The notes beneath the pieces are model-generated. The model searched no databases, was not told the DNA's origin, and worked only from the letters and a program-made list of their open reading frames with translations. The translations under genes were made by a program, and so were the position numbers. A stretch of 56,791 bases of DNA, taken from Acidobacteriota bacterium (GTDB taxonomy: Bacteria > Acidobacteriota > Terriglobia > Terriglobales > Acidobacteriaceae). Each line of letters starts with the position of its first letter. Within the stretch, counting starts at the first letter, position 1. The stretch spans positions 1 through 56,791 of the forward strand of contig JAKBHH010000012.1 in NCBI GenBank assembly GCA_021836865.1. Reading direction: 5' to 3'. Below are positions 25,691 to 35,737 of this stretch, piece after piece.

Positions 25691-28381
25691 TTATCCCACC
25701 TCTCCGGCACACACCGTCTCGGCCTCGGCCGAAGCCGCTTTGGAGACAAGTTGGGCCACCGATTCCAGCACCCGTATCCGGTCGAACTTTCCCTGGCAAT
25801 CCTGAAAGCCCGCCTTCCGAGCCGCCGCGCTCTGGGTCGGCTTGTTCGAGTCTGCCAGCGCGAGAACCGGGATCTTCGCCCACTCTGGTCGGCGCTGCAT
25901 GGCCGCAAGCAACGCGGTGCTGCCCTCGGGCGGAAGATCCCACGACGCGACCACCACGTCCACGGGCTGCCCCTCCAATGCGTGAACCGCATCTTCCAGA
26001 TTCCCTGCCTCCAGCACACGGTACCCCGCCATCTCCAGGCCGCTTCGGATCATGCAGCGCGAAAATGCTGAAGCTTCGGCGACCAGAATCCGCTTGTCGC
26101 CGGCCTGTCCGCCCACTCCCTGGAACCAACTCTCCGCAGCCGCCTGAATGATCTCGTTAAGGTCCAGGAAATCCGTGACGCGCTGGCCGATCACCGCCGA
26201 ACCGAGGAGACCTTTGCGGCCTGTCTTCTGTCTCACCGCGATCGCCTCTTCCACGACATCCAGAATCTGGTCGACCACCATACCCACACTGCGATCGCCG
26301 TCGTTGAAAACAACCACCTGTACCGGGTCCGGCTGCGGCTCCTCATCGTGCCCGCTGGATTCCAGCACCGCCCGCAGCGACACCAGGGGAAGGATCCGGT
26401 CCCGATACTGAACCACCTGGCCCGCGCCCGCACGTTCGATCGCCGACTGCGGAAATACCTCCAGCCGGGCCACTAGAGAGAGCGGGACCGCTAAACGTTC
26501 AAACGAGCCCGCCCGGAACAGCAGCATCCGCTGCTTCTCGATCTCGGATTGCGCCTTCTGCGGCCCGGATGCGCGCGCCTGTTCGTGGTGCGCGGCAAAC
26601 ACTCCGGAGCCCTGACCGATACCGAGCACATCGAGGATGAGGGCCACGCGACCATCGCCCATGATGGTGGCGCCGGCGTACAAGGTCAGGCCCTTGAGCT
26701 GCTTTCCTAAAGGTTTCACTACAATTTCCTGGGTGTCGTTGATGCCGTCTACCACCAGGCCGAATTGGCGGTCTTCCGCCTGCAGAACCACGATGTTGAC
26801 CGCCTCGGCACGGCCGGCCGATTTCAAGCCCAGTACGTGATTCAGGTAGGCAATGGGCAGCAGACTGCCCCGCCGGCGAAATACCGGAGTCCCATGCACA
26901 TACTCGATATGCTTCTCGGTGGAATCTCCATCCATGCGAATCAGTTCGAGCAGGCTGATTTGAGGAATTACAAAGCGCTCACCGCCGCTGGTGATGACCA
27001 GTCCGGGAATGATGGCCAGCGTGAGCGGAATCTTAATCTTGACCGTTGCCCCTTCGCCCGCCCGGCTGAACACATCGACGGTTCCCCCGATCTTCTCGAC
27101 GTGGGATTTCACCACGTCCATGCCCACGCCGCGCCCGGAAAGGTTGGTTACCGTTTGAGCCGTCGAGAATCCCGGCTGGAAGATCAGATTCAGGATCTCG
27201 CGATCGCTCAGCTTCTCCAGCTGCTCGGGCCGCAGCAGCCCTTTCTCGATAGCCTTCTGCTTGACCCGCGCGACGTCAATCCCTGCCCCGTCATCGCCGA
27301 TCTCAATGTTGACCTGGCCGCCCTCGTGATAGGCGCGCAGGGTCAATATTCCCTCGGCCCGCTTGCTCGCCCGCACCCGCACCTCTGGCAACTCGACGCC
27401 GTGATCGCAGGCATTGCGCACCAGATGCACCAGCGGGTCCTTGATCGCCTCGATGATGGTCCGGTCCAGTTCCGTATCGGCCCCGTCCATCTGTAACCGG
27501 ATCTGCTTCCCCAGCGCCACCGACATGTCACGCACCACGCGAGGCAGTTGGTTCCACACCATTCCGATGGGCTGCATCCGGGTCTTCATGACCCCTGCCT
27601 GCAACTCGCTGGTAATCAGATTCAGGCGCTGCGATGTGGCGTTGAGAGCGGCATCTTCCCGCTCGGTATTGAACTGCAGAATTTGGTTGCGGGTCAGCAC
27701 CAGTTCACCCACCAGATCCATGAGTTTGTCGAGCAGCCCGACGCCGACCCGGATGTTGGCATCCGCAGCGGCGGAATGCCGCTGGACGTCCTCTTCCCTT
27801 CGCCCTTCTTCTTGCCTCCTGTCTTTCTCCTTCCGGCGGTCTTCTCCTTTTCGCCGGTCTTCTCCGTCCGCCCCTGCCCAGGATTGCCCACCCAACTCCG
27901 GCGCAGAGGAGCTGCTCCCGCCGTTCGCTTCCGCGACGCAGGGCGGCGACGCGTCCAGACCCTCTGCGCCCGGGGCGGACTCCACCCCCGCGTCGACTTT
28001 CCATTGAGCCGCAACGCGAAGCCGCTCGGCCAGATCCTCAAAGGCGTCCGGCCCTTCTTCTCCGCTGGTTTCGATAGAGGCTAGAACCTTGCGCGTTGCG
28101 TCGACCGTTTCCAGGATGAGCGAGATCAGAGAAGGCGAGAGTTCCAGTTGGCCATCGCGCAACTGGCACAATAGACCCTCGGCTTGATGGGTGATGCGCT
28201 CCAGCGTCGAGAACGCGAAGAAGCCGCACGTGCCCTTGATCGTGTGAATGCTGCGGAAGATGCTGGCCAGCAGCGCCGCGTCCTTCGGGCGCTTCTCCAG
28301 TTCTACAATTTCCTGATCCAGGCGCGAGAGGTTTTCATGACTCTCTACAAGGAATTCACGAATCACATCCTGATCTTGCAT
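25691..28381 (-). CDS. cheA: CheA histidine kinase with C-terminal pseudo-receiver
   Basis: This hybrid chemotaxis kinase has about 896 residues. The Hpt domain has His 46 (SIHTIKGTCGFF). A charged linker follows, then the dimerisation helices (VGLLDKLMDLVGELVLTRNQI) and the ATPase domain with LVHLVRNACDHGVELP and SGRGVGMDVV. A CheW-like regulatory domain (LAIIPGLVI..LIRMDGDS) is followed by a second CheW-like domain (about 660-780). The C-terminal receiver-like domain (KRILVAEASAFSR onward) lacks the acidic pair (EA instead of DD) and reads VVVASWDLPPEG where VLLDWNMPEMNG is expected, so Ser replaces the phospho-acceptor Asp. ATG 28381 has GGAG nine bases upstream; ATG 28387 and TTG 28519 are in frame. 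First gene of the operon. Confidence 0.93.
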   Translation of the reverse strand: MQDQDVIREFLVESHENLSRLDQEIVELEKRPKDAALLASIFRSIHTIKGTCGFFAFSTLERITHQAEGLLCQLRDGQLELSPSLISLILETVDATRKVLASIETSGEEGPDAFEDLAERLRVAAQWKVDAGVESAPGAEGLDASPPCVAEANGGSSSSAPELGGQSWAGADGEDRRKGEDRRKEKDRRQEEGRREEDVQRHSAAADANIRVGVGLLDKLMDLVGELVLTRNQILQFNTEREDAALNATSQRLNLITSELQAGVMKTRMQPIGMVWNQLPRVVRDMSVALGKQIRLQMDGADTELDRTIIEAIKDPLVHLVRNACDHGVELPEVRVRASKRAEGILTLRAYHEGGQVNIEIGDDGAGIDVARVKQKAIEKGLLRPEQLEKLSDREILNLIFQPGFSTAQTVTNLSGRGVGMDVVKSHVEKIGGTVDVFSRAGEGATVKIKIPLTLAIIPGLVITSGGERFVIPQISLLELIRMDGDSTEKHIEYVHGTPVFRRRGSLLPIAYLNHVLGLKSAGRAEAVNIVVLQAEDRQFGLVVDGINDTQEIVVKPLGKQLKGLTLYAGATIMGDGRVALILDVLGIGQGSGVFAAHHEQARASGPQKAQSEIEKQRMLLFRAGSFERLAVPLSLVARLEVFPQSAIERAGAGQVVQYRDRILPLVSLRAVLESSGHDEEPQPDPVQVVVFNDGDRSVGMVVDQILDVVEEAIAVRQKTGRKGLLGSAVIGQRVTDFLDLNEIIQAAAESWFQGVGGQAGDKRILVAEASAFSRCMIRSGLEMAGYRVLEAGNLEDAVHALEGQPVDVVVASWDLPPEGSTALLAAMQRRPEWAKIPVLALADSNKPTQSAAARKAGFQDCQGKFDRIRVLESVAQLVSKAASAEAETVCAGEVG

Positions 28382-29038
28382 GCGCATGTACTCCACGAAG
28401 CCTGAAGCGGCTCCTCGCTGATTCTTCGTCACGGGTCTGCAGAGTTTCTTTTCGATCCCGACTGGCGTTTGCAGCGGCGGAAGGGTCGACAGCAGTTGAC
28501 TGATCAATTCATCGGCCAAGGAATGGAACCCATAAATATTTGTTCTTAATCTTCGAATTCATTGCGGAAAGCGCCCCTGCGGGCAGAGGCTCGGTTCAGC
28601 TTCGTCCTCGGACGGGCTCGCACACCGCTGCAATTTGTTCGGAATCCACCCGCCTCGGCGATCCCTGATCGCACCGCCCGCCCTTTATGCCATGGACCTG
28701 CCTGCAGAAAGCGCACAGCATATTGCCGGCCTGCATCGGCGTCCTGAAGGGAGTGTTCGTGATGCAGAGATGTGGCAACGCAGGACTATGTGGGGAAGAT
28801 TCGATCTGCCTGCATGCGTGTTGGCGTGGATGTCTCTTCGGCAACCAGGTTGGGAAGATGCGCGTGCGCCTTGCCGGGCGCAGATGTTTCCTACGACCAT
28901 CCACCTAGGATGGCCACTTCATGGACGTGACTTATCAATCCGCCGGCTCAGACCCTCATCCCCTTGAAGCGTCGCAAGCATCCGATCCATTGAGATGGAG
29001 CGGGATGGGGGATCTTGGCGCCTTGGCGGGTGCGGCGC
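28382..29038. other. Intergenic region upstream of cheA
   Basis: This 657-base gap separates cheA from the end of the first beta-galactosidase. The minus strand has an AT-rich patch at 28525-28565 (TTAAGAACAAATATTTATGG) that is the best promoter candidate for the chemotaxis operon. An imperfect hairpin covers 29029-29051, including the stop codon of the glycosidase, but no T-run follows. No coding sequence is recognised. Confidence 0.5.
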
Positions 29039-32014
29039 TTACCGCGGCACCCGATGCAAAACTACCGGGAGACTCGGTGGAAGGTGGAAGGATCGATTCA
29101 TCGACGGATCAGACCCATTTGGCGGAGGTCCAACGGCGGGTTGCGGGCCCGTCGGCGTCTCGACCTGCGGTATCCGGAAGGGAAACTCGATCTTTCGCTG
29201 GAGTTCGATGCGCTCTTCGCTTACCGTCCCGGCATAGGTACTGTTGCCGGCCTTGAACGAGACGTTCCTGCCATCGACCTTGCCGTTTTCGATCGGGATG
29301 GGCGCCTCGTCTCCTGTGAAGAAGCCGCCGCCGCCCTCCACAGTGCCCGTGAGGCTGCTTCCATTCTGATGCAGAGTGAATACCATCGATCCGTTGCCCG
29401 CGATGAATGCGAGTATGCCGGTAGGGGCAGCGGCCGGCACAGGCCGCCAAAGACCCGTGATGCCTGAGCCTACGGGAACTTGGCGTTCCCAGGCTTCCAC
29501 CTGCGGACGGAGTCTTGCGGCCTTCGCGTCAACCGTCACGCTGGCCGGCGCGAGTCCGGGCGAGGTGGCTTGAACCGTGATGCTTCCGGCGGTCTTGCTG
29601 GACTGGACAATCGCCATGCAGAGACCGGAGAAGGCCTTTCGGGATGTGCCCTTGTCGGATTCGTGGTCGGTGGGGTCGCCATTGCCGACGCCGATCAGGC
29701 GGCCATCGCCCGTGACGGTAAAGGACACTTCGTTATCGGTAATGGGCACGACGCGACCCTGGGCATCAAGCACCTCGACGGCGAACATGGCAACGTCTTC
29801 GCCGTCGGCGCTGACGGTTTGCCGGTCGGCTTTCATGGCCAATTTCGCGGCGGAGCCTGTGGTTTCCCGCTTGGCCGTCATCGCCAGCTTGCCGTCCTTA
29901 TAGCCGCGCGCCTCAATTACTCCGGGAGAATAACTGACGTCCCACGCCACATGGGAATCCTTTTTCACTTCCTTGGTGCCGAGGCTCTGCCCGTTGTGGA
30001 ACAGCTCAACCTTGTCGAGATTGGAATAGACCCAGACGGCGATCTCTTTTCCCTCCATGCCCGGCCAGTTCCAATGTGGAAAGAGGTGGAGAACCGGCTT
30101 TGAAGTCCACCAGGCCTGGTAGTAGTAGAACGAGTCCTTGGGGAAGCCGCAGGTATCGATGATTCCGTACTGCGAGCTGATGTTGGGCCACTCGTTGGGC
30201 GAGGGTTCGCCGCGATAGTCGAAACCGGTCCAGATGAAACCTCCCGCGAGCCACGGCTGCGCATCGCAGAAGCTCCACCAGCCCTCAGCCGATGCGCGGC
30301 CGGTTGTGGTGTAAGGATCGTACGAGCCCACGTACCCTTTTGCGGGGTCAGTCACGTAAATGCCGCGCGTGCCGACGGCGCTGACGGTCTCAGTGCCGAT
30401 GACGGGCCTGTCCGGATGGGCCTTGTGATAGGCCGCGGCGCCGGGGTCCATGTAGTTGTAGCCGATGACGTCGCAAACGGCCAGACCGCCCGTTCCGATG
30501 GCTCCGGTGGGGGCGATCGAAACTGGCCGCGTGCCATCGTGCCGGGTGGCAACCGCCTTCATTGCTTCCAGAATCAGCACTCCCCTTTCGCTGTTTGCGA
30601 CTCGCTCTTCGTTCCCCATGGACCACATGAAGACGCTCGGATGATTGCGGTCGCGGCGCACCAGGTCGCCAAACTCTCGAAGGCCCTCCGGATTGGAAGA
30701 CATCATGCGCGTCTCATCGAAGACCAGCATCCCCAACTCGTCACAGGCGTCGAGCAGCTCGGGCGTGGGGGGGTTATGAGAGGTGCGCAAGGCGTTGCAG
30801 CCCATATCCTGAAGCCTGCGGACGCGGTAGTACTGCACGGCGTCAGGCAGCGCCGCTCCAAGGCCGGCATGATCCTGGTGATTGCAGGTTCCTTTCACCT
30901 TCACGGATTTGCCGTTGAGAAAGAAACCCTCTTCAGCGTCGAACTTCAAGGTGCGAATGCCGAACGGCGTCTCGCAGCGATCAACAACCTGGCCGCCCGC
31001 ACGGACCTCCGTGACCAGCCTGTAGAGGTTTCTCTCTTCGAGCGACCAAAGCAGGGGGTTGTTCACCGCCAGTTCCTGCTCGTAAGTGCGTTCTTCTCCT
31101 TTGGGAATGGAGACGAGAGCCGTGGCTACCTTTCCCACCGCTTGGCCGGAGGGATCAAGCACCGTGGAGAGGACGCGCGCGCTCTGCGCGGCCTTGCCGT
31201 CGTTGCTTACCTCGGTGCGGATGGAGAGAGAGGCTTGGCCGGGCTGGACTTTGGCAGAGACAAAGGTGCCCCATTTCTTCACGTGCATGGGATCGGTCTT
31301 CACCAGCCAGACATGCCGATAAATCCCTGCGCCCTCGTAGAACCAGCCGTCGCTCAGGGTAGCATCCACGCGAACCAGCAAGACGTTTCTACCTCCGGCA
31401 TTGGCAAAGTCGGTTACATCGAAGCTGAAAGGATCGTAGCCGCCGCTATGGTTGCCGATGTAAAAGCCGTTGAGCACCACTATCGTCTCCCGGTAGGAAC
31501 CATCGAACTCGATGGTGAGCCGCTTGCCCGCGTCGGCAGCCGGAAGGTCAAAGACGCGGCGATACCAACCAACGCTGGTGGTCGGATAGGTTCGGCCAAG
31601 CGGGTAGAACCCTTTGCTGGCAAGCGCGGGGTCGTTTTGAAACGGCAGCTCGACCGCCCAATCGTGAGGCAGATTCACAGGCTGCCAGCCGCTATCGTCG
31701 AATGCAAGAGCCCCGGCGGGAAGAAAGTTACCAGTCTTCTGGAAGTTGCCAACCCTTCCATCTCCGAACTCGAAATCCTTGGAGGGATCGTTGGCGTTGC
31801 CGAAGTGGAAGCGCCAGCCGAAATCAAGAAGGAGACGCTCACGTCCGGCACCCGATATTGAAGATGTGCGCGGAGCCTCTTCGGGAAGTGGCTCAGAGTT
31901 CTGCCCAGCGGTCTGCAGTGACACGCCCATGGGACCGAGACCCTGTGCGGCTGCTACGGCGGCGGGCGCCATCAGGCTGGTCTTTAAAAGATCGCGGCGT
32001 GAAAAGCTTTTCAT
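29039..32014 (-). CDS. GH2 beta-galactosidase-like enzyme with Tat signal
   Basis: This exported glycoside hydrolase of about 991 residues has a Tat-type leader (SRRDLLKTSLMAPAAVAAA). The domain order is sugar-binding jelly roll (WRFHFGNANDPS, WYRRVFDLP), immunoglobulin-like domain, TIM barrel, a DUF4982-like domain, and an Ig-like domain with MKADRQTVSADGEDVAMFAVEV. In the barrel, TSHNPPTPELLDACDELG precedes the acid/base Glu in FMWSMGNEERVA, and the nucleophile Glu is in VIGTETVSAVG. The last 110 residues (MVFTLHQNGSSLTGTVEGGGG) form a small beta-rich domain seen in acidobacterial secreted proteins. ATG 32014 has GGAGGGG upstream. Its substrate is probably a beta-galactoside or related plant polymer side chain; family members vary. 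Confidence 0.9.
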   Translation of the reverse strand: MKSFSRRDLLKTSLMAPAAVAAAQGLGPMGVSLQTAGQNSEPLPEEAPRTSSISGAGRERLLLDFGWRFHFGNANDPSKDFEFGDGRVGNFQKTGNFLPAGALAFDDSGWQPVNLPHDWAVELPFQNDPALASKGFYPLGRTYPTTSVGWYRRVFDLPAADAGKRLTIEFDGSYRETIVVLNGFYIGNHSGGYDPFSFDVTDFANAGGRNVLLVRVDATLSDGWFYEGAGIYRHVWLVKTDPMHVKKWGTFVSAKVQPGQASLSIRTEVSNDGKAAQSARVLSTVLDPSGQAVGKVATALVSIPKGEERTYEQELAVNNPLLWSLEERNLYRLVTEVRAGGQVVDRCETPFGIRTLKFDAEEGFFLNGKSVKVKGTCNHQDHAGLGAALPDAVQYYRVRRLQDMGCNALRTSHNPPTPELLDACDELGMLVFDETRMMSSNPEGLREFGDLVRRDRNHPSVFMWSMGNEERVANSERGVLILEAMKAVATRHDGTRPVSIAPTGAIGTGGLAVCDVIGYNYMDPGAAAYHKAHPDRPVIGTETVSAVGTRGIYVTDPAKGYVGSYDPYTTTGRASAEGWWSFCDAQPWLAGGFIWTGFDYRGEPSPNEWPNISSQYGIIDTCGFPKDSFYYYQAWWTSKPVLHLFPHWNWPGMEGKEIAVWVYSNLDKVELFHNGQSLGTKEVKKDSHVAWDVSYSPGVIEARGYKDGKLAMTAKRETTGSAAKLAMKADRQTVSADGEDVAMFAVEVLDAQGRVVPITDNEVSFTVTGDGRLIGVGNGDPTDHESDKGTSRKAFSGLCMAIVQSSKTAGSITVQATSPGLAPASVTVDAKAARLRPQVEAWERQVPVGSGITGLWRPVPAAAPTGILAFIAGNGSMVFTLHQNGSSLTGTVEGGGGFFTGDEAPIPIENGKVDGRNVSFKAGNSTYAGTVSEERIELQRKIEFPFRIPQVETPTGPQPAVGPPPNGSDPSMNRSFHLPPSLPVVLHRVPR

Positions 32015-32430
32015 TTTCCCCTCCAGAGACACTTCTGCGAGCTGGAAATCTGTACAGCCGATGAGTATAACGCAGAGACGCCGTGGCCAACCGGAGCGCA
32101 GCGACTTGAGCCTCGCCACATGCAACACCACCCATAAGGCACCGTCTCAGATCGCACGGCCGTGCAAGGGCTTCCCGGAAGGGCCCTTTTAACGCGAGGT
32201 CGGGCCGCCGTGGTCATCGTGGGCACGGCCGCAAGGCTCGAGCGCAGCCTGATTGTCGAGCGGGTACGCGCCGGAGTGCGGTGTGCCCATCTGGAAGGCC
32301 GACATATCGGACGCGGCTGGAACTGGACCGTGCTGCCATCCAGCAAGACTGCCATCCTGTCTGGCCAGAGGCCAGTTGCACGCTTTTGGGTAGTGCCCCG
32401 CCTCGATGGCTCTCCAGTCTTGCAGCGTCG
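32015..32430. other. Gap between the two glycosidase genes
   Basis: No gene is recognised in these 416 bases. On the plus strand AAGGGC (32166-32171) can pair with GCCCTT (32183-32188), followed by T residues; this resembles a terminator but points against the direction of the genes. A promoter for the downstream glycosidase could lie here. Confidence 0.4.
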
Positions 32431-35013
32431 TTACTGTAACTCTGGGCGCAACTGCGCGGCCCGTGCCACGATTGTCAATGAACCGCCACTGAGGCCGGAA
32501 CCTTTGGCCGCGAGCTTGATGGGCCCGCTCTGCTTCGAGGACCGAATCACGACAAGCGCACGCCCCTGATACAGCTTGCGTCGATTGCTATTGTAGGAAT
32601 CTGGATCCTGCCCGTCTCCGTTTCCCACGGCGGCGATGGTGCCCGGCCCACTAATCTCGAACTGAACCTCCTGGTCTGCACGCAAATCGGGACGGCCATT
32701 CGAATCCACCGTCTCGACCGTCACAAATGACAGGTCCTCACCGTCCGCATTGATGACCGTTCGATCCGCCGTCAGGCGCAGCTTCGTTGCAGGTCCCGCG
32801 GTGGCGAGGATACTCTCCGCAACCGCTCGGCCACCACGCAGGCCAACTGCCTTCAGCGTGCCCGGTGTGTAGGGTACTGAGAACACCGCCTTGAACTCCT
32901 GGAAACGGCCCGTCGGCTTTTCACCGATCAGCTTGTCGTTCAGGAAGAGCTGCACCTTTTCCGCGCCGGAGTAGACCTCCACTTCGAGATCCTTCCCCTC
33001 CTGTCCAGGCCAGGTCCAGCTTGGCAGCGTGGGATACGTAGCCCACATGATTGCGATGATCTTCTTACCTTCAGGCTCGGGCAGGCGCACGGTGGCATAG
33101 GCACGATCGCCTCCGTTCCAGAGGATGTCGCGATAGTAGGACTGCGGCTTGCGAAAGCCAGTTAAGTCGAGATCGCCGCATGCGGCAGCGTGCCATGGAT
33201 AGGGGTGAAAGAAGAGCTCCATCATTGCCTTGGCGTTTGGGTCCGAGGTGTTCTTCGCCATGTCCGCCATCACGTCCGTGCCGTTGGCCATGCCCGTGAA
33301 CATCTGGTCCACCATAGCCGTTCCCGCCATCATCCCTGCCATCCCTTCCGCCATCTTTGCCTGTTGCGGAGTGCCGTATTGCCATGCGCCGATTCCGGAT
33401 TCGCCGAGGTAGTCCATCGCAGTCCATGTAAGGTCGCCAAGGATATAGGGGTTGTCATGCGAGACCTCCCACAGCGGAAACGCCTTCGCCGGCCAGGATT
33501 CGGTGGTGAGCATGATGCGCGCGGGCAACTGCTGATGGTCCTTTTGATAAGTGGGAAGAATGTTGTAGTTGTATCCGGTGATGTCGAGTTGCGAGAACAC
33601 GGCCTCGGCGGTCGGCTTGGTCGTTGTGCCTGGAAATGCCAGCGTGAGCGGGCGCGTGTTGTCGAGTGCGCGCATCTCGTCCACAAGTTCCCGGGCCAGC
33701 GGTGCACCTCGTTCCACTTCAAGTTCAGGTATTTCGTTGCCAATACCCCAGATCACGATTGACGGATGATTGCGGTCCCGAAGCACCATTGAGGAAATGT
33801 CCTGCTTCCACCATGAGTTGAAATCGCTTGCGTAATCGTACTTGACCTTGTGCGCTCCCCATACGTCGAACGGTTCATCGAGAACCAGCAGACCCAGCCG
33901 GTCGCAGGCGTCCAGAAATGCCGGCGACGGCGGATTGTGCGCCGTCCGCACTGCATTCATGCCCGCCGCCTTTAGAAGCTCGACTCTGCGTCCTTCTGCG
34001 CGATCAAACGCCGCAGCGCCCAGCGGGCCGTCGTCGTGATGAACGCTGCCGCCGTGCAGCTTAATGGGTTGGCCGTTGAGCAGCAACCCCTTCTCTGCCG
34101 ACCAGGCAAGCGTGCGAATTCCGAACGGTGTCGTAACCTGGTCGATGACTTTTCCGCCTTTACGAATGGTTGAGACTGCACGATAGAGCTCGGGCGACTC
34201 CGGGGACCAAAGCGTGGGATTTGCCACCGCGATTTCCTGCGAGACTTCGTCTTCTTTCCCGGCCGCCATGTTCAATCTGGACTGCGCGCCGCCTGCTTTG
34301 TTTCCTTTCTTGTCGATCAGTGTTGTCTCGACTGTTACCACGGCATCGCGTGTGGACTCATCTGCGATCCGGGTGCGAACAGAGACTGTTGCCGAAGCCG
34401 CCGTCGCCTGCGGAGTGCTGACAAACACCCCCCAGCGCGCCACATGCGTGGGATCCGTCACCACGACGCGGACATGCCGGTAGATGCCCGAGCCACTGTA
34501 CCAACGGCTATTGGGCTGGGCTGAATTGTCCACGCGCACAGCCAGCACGTTTGCGCCCGAGTCATTCAGCTCCGGCGTCAGGTCGAAGGCAAACGAGGTG
34601 TAGCCATATGGATGAGTTCCGAGTTTGTGACCGTTGAGATATAAAGTGGCGTCGCGGTAAACGCCGTCAAATTCAATGCTCACGCGCTTGCCCTTCCAGC
34701 TGGCAGGAGCGTGGAATGCCTTCCGATACCACCCGATGCCGCCGGGGAAATAGCCGCCACCCGCACCGCTTGGGTTGTCCTTGCCGGGCTTGCTCTCGAT
34801 GCTCCAGTCATGCGGCAGATCGACTGTGCGCCAGGAAGCATCCGCAAAGGTAGGAGCCTCTGCTCCGTTTGGATCGCCGAGAATGAATTTCCAGCCGGCA
34901 TCAGCCGCGATCACTTGTCTTGGCGAGTTCGAAGTCGCACTGCGAGCGGAGACGGGCACTAGCCATGTCAGCATGGCGGCTAAAAGAATCAGGATGCGAG
35001 ATTGGAATTTCAT
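32431..35013 (-). CDS. GH2 beta-galactosidase-like enzyme (secreted)
   Basis: This 860-residue glycoside hydrolase has a Sec-type signal peptide (ILILLAAMLTWLVPVSARSA). The jelly-roll domain (WKFILGDPNG, WYRKAFHAPASWKGKRV) and Ig-like domain precede the barrel, with TAHNPPSPAFLDACDRLGLL, acid/base Glu in VIWGIGNEIPE and nucleophile Glu in IMLTTESWPA. It ends after an Ig-like domain (LRLTADRTVINADGEDLSFV). A short Met/Gly/Ala-rich segment (MAEGMAGMMAGTAMVDQM) interrupts the barrel and is unusual. ATG 35013 overlaps the TetR stop as ATGA, so enzyme and regulator are translationally coupled. The first glycosidase follows 416 bases downstream. Both would cleave terminal beta-galactosyl or related residues outside the cytoplasm. 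Confidence 0.9.
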   Translation of the reverse strand: MKFQSRILILLAAMLTWLVPVSARSATSNSPRQVIAADAGWKFILGDPNGAEAPTFADASWRTVDLPHDWSIESKPGKDNPSGAGGGYFPGGIGWYRKAFHAPASWKGKRVSIEFDGVYRDATLYLNGHKLGTHPYGYTSFAFDLTPELNDSGANVLAVRVDNSAQPNSRWYSGSGIYRHVRVVVTDPTHVARWGVFVSTPQATAASATVSVRTRIADESTRDAVVTVETTLIDKKGNKAGGAQSRLNMAAGKEDEVSQEIAVANPTLWSPESPELYRAVSTIRKGGKVIDQVTTPFGIRTLAWSAEKGLLLNGQPIKLHGGSVHHDDGPLGAAAFDRAEGRRVELLKAAGMNAVRTAHNPPSPAFLDACDRLGLLVLDEPFDVWGAHKVKYDYASDFNSWWKQDISSMVLRDRNHPSIVIWGIGNEIPELEVERGAPLARELVDEMRALDNTRPLTLAFPGTTTKPTAEAVFSQLDITGYNYNILPTYQKDHQQLPARIMLTTESWPAKAFPLWEVSHDNPYILGDLTWTAMDYLGESGIGAWQYGTPQQAKMAEGMAGMMAGTAMVDQMFTGMANGTDVMADMAKNTSDPNAKAMMELFFHPYPWHAAACGDLDLTGFRKPQSYYRDILWNGGDRAYATVRLPEPEGKKIIAIMWATYPTLPSWTWPGQEGKDLEVEVYSGAEKVQLFLNDKLIGEKPTGRFQEFKAVFSVPYTPGTLKAVGLRGGRAVAESILATAGPATKLRLTADRTVINADGEDLSFVTVETVDSNGRPDLRADQEVQFEISGPGTIAAVGNGDGQDPDSYNSNRRKLYQGRALVVIRSSKQSGPIKLAAKGSGLSGGSLTIVARAAQLRPELQ

Positions 35014-35735
35014 GCAGGCCTCTTTCGGTTGCGGCTATGGACGGCTTTCCGCTTATGAGAACGCCGTGGGTTGGAAGCCTCCGAGGCGCGTAGTCCCATC
35101 AGGAGCACACGGATCGTTTCACGGAACAATTGATCAATCGGCTGTCCATACTCCAACTCGACTTTTTCCCCGAGGGACGCGAGCCGGCGTTGCGCTCCGA
35201 TCACAGCGTTCATGACTGCGTGCATGGTGAGACCGGGATCGAGATCGGGACGAAGGGATCCGTCGGCAATTCCCTCCCGGATCAATTCCGTGAACACCCC
35301 GAATCCTTCGGGGTTGATTTGGGATTCCAGGGTCAGGAGCCGCTTCGCCGGCCAGTCGCGCGCATAGATGGCATCAAATTGCGCCATGAAGCGCACCTTC
35401 ACTGGATTGTTCTCTAGCTCATCGGCCATAAAGTCCAGTAGCGCAGTGAGCCGCGCCATGGCGTTCGGAGCGCCCTCCAGCCTTTGCTTCGAGCGTTCGC
35501 TTACCTCTTGCATCAACTCACGCAGAATGGCCCAGACGATGTCTTCCTTGTTGGCGAAGTACTGATACATCGTCGAGGGCTGAACCCCGCTGGCCGACGT
35601 GATCTCGGCCATGGTGGTGCGATCGATGCCGTACGCATCGAACAGTTTCCACGCAGCATCAAGGATGCGCCGGCGTTGCCGCTCGCGGTGCGCCTGATAT
35701 GTGTGGGCCGGTTTGTTTTCTTTCTTTCGCGGCAT
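35010..35735 (-). CDS. TetR-family regulator coupled to the glycosidases
   Basis: This regulator of about 241 residues has the N-terminal helix-turn-helix RILDAAWKLFDAYGIDRTTMAEITSASG followed by VQPSTMYQYFANKED; the recognition helix is intact. The C-terminal ligand domain resembles no specific class I can name, and the tail is very basic (RRSHKRKAVHSRNRKRP). ATG 35735 is used; the 35753 alternative would cover the palindrome TTAC-AATTC-GTAA just upstream. The ATGA overlap with the glycosidase suggests that it responds to a sugar or breakdown product and controls this operon. Confidence 0.88.
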   Translation of the reverse strand: MPRKKENKPAHTYQAHRERQRRRILDAAWKLFDAYGIDRTTMAEITSASGVQPSTMYQYFANKEDIVWAILRELMQEVSERSKQRLEGAPNAMARLTALLDFMADELENNPVKVRFMAQFDAIYARDWPAKRLLTLESQINPEGFGVFTELIREGIADGSLRPDLDPGLTMHAVMNAVIGAQRRLASLGEKVELEYGQPIDQLFRETIRVLLMGLRASEASNPRRSHKRKAVHSRNRKRPA

Positions 35736-35737
35736 GC

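Noticed and set aside
28520-28560. Possible sigma-28 promoter for the chemotaxis operon (GCCGATGA)
   Set aside because: The -10-like GCCGATGA lacks a TAAA box at 15 bases; the sequence there is TTAT. One half-match is not enough.
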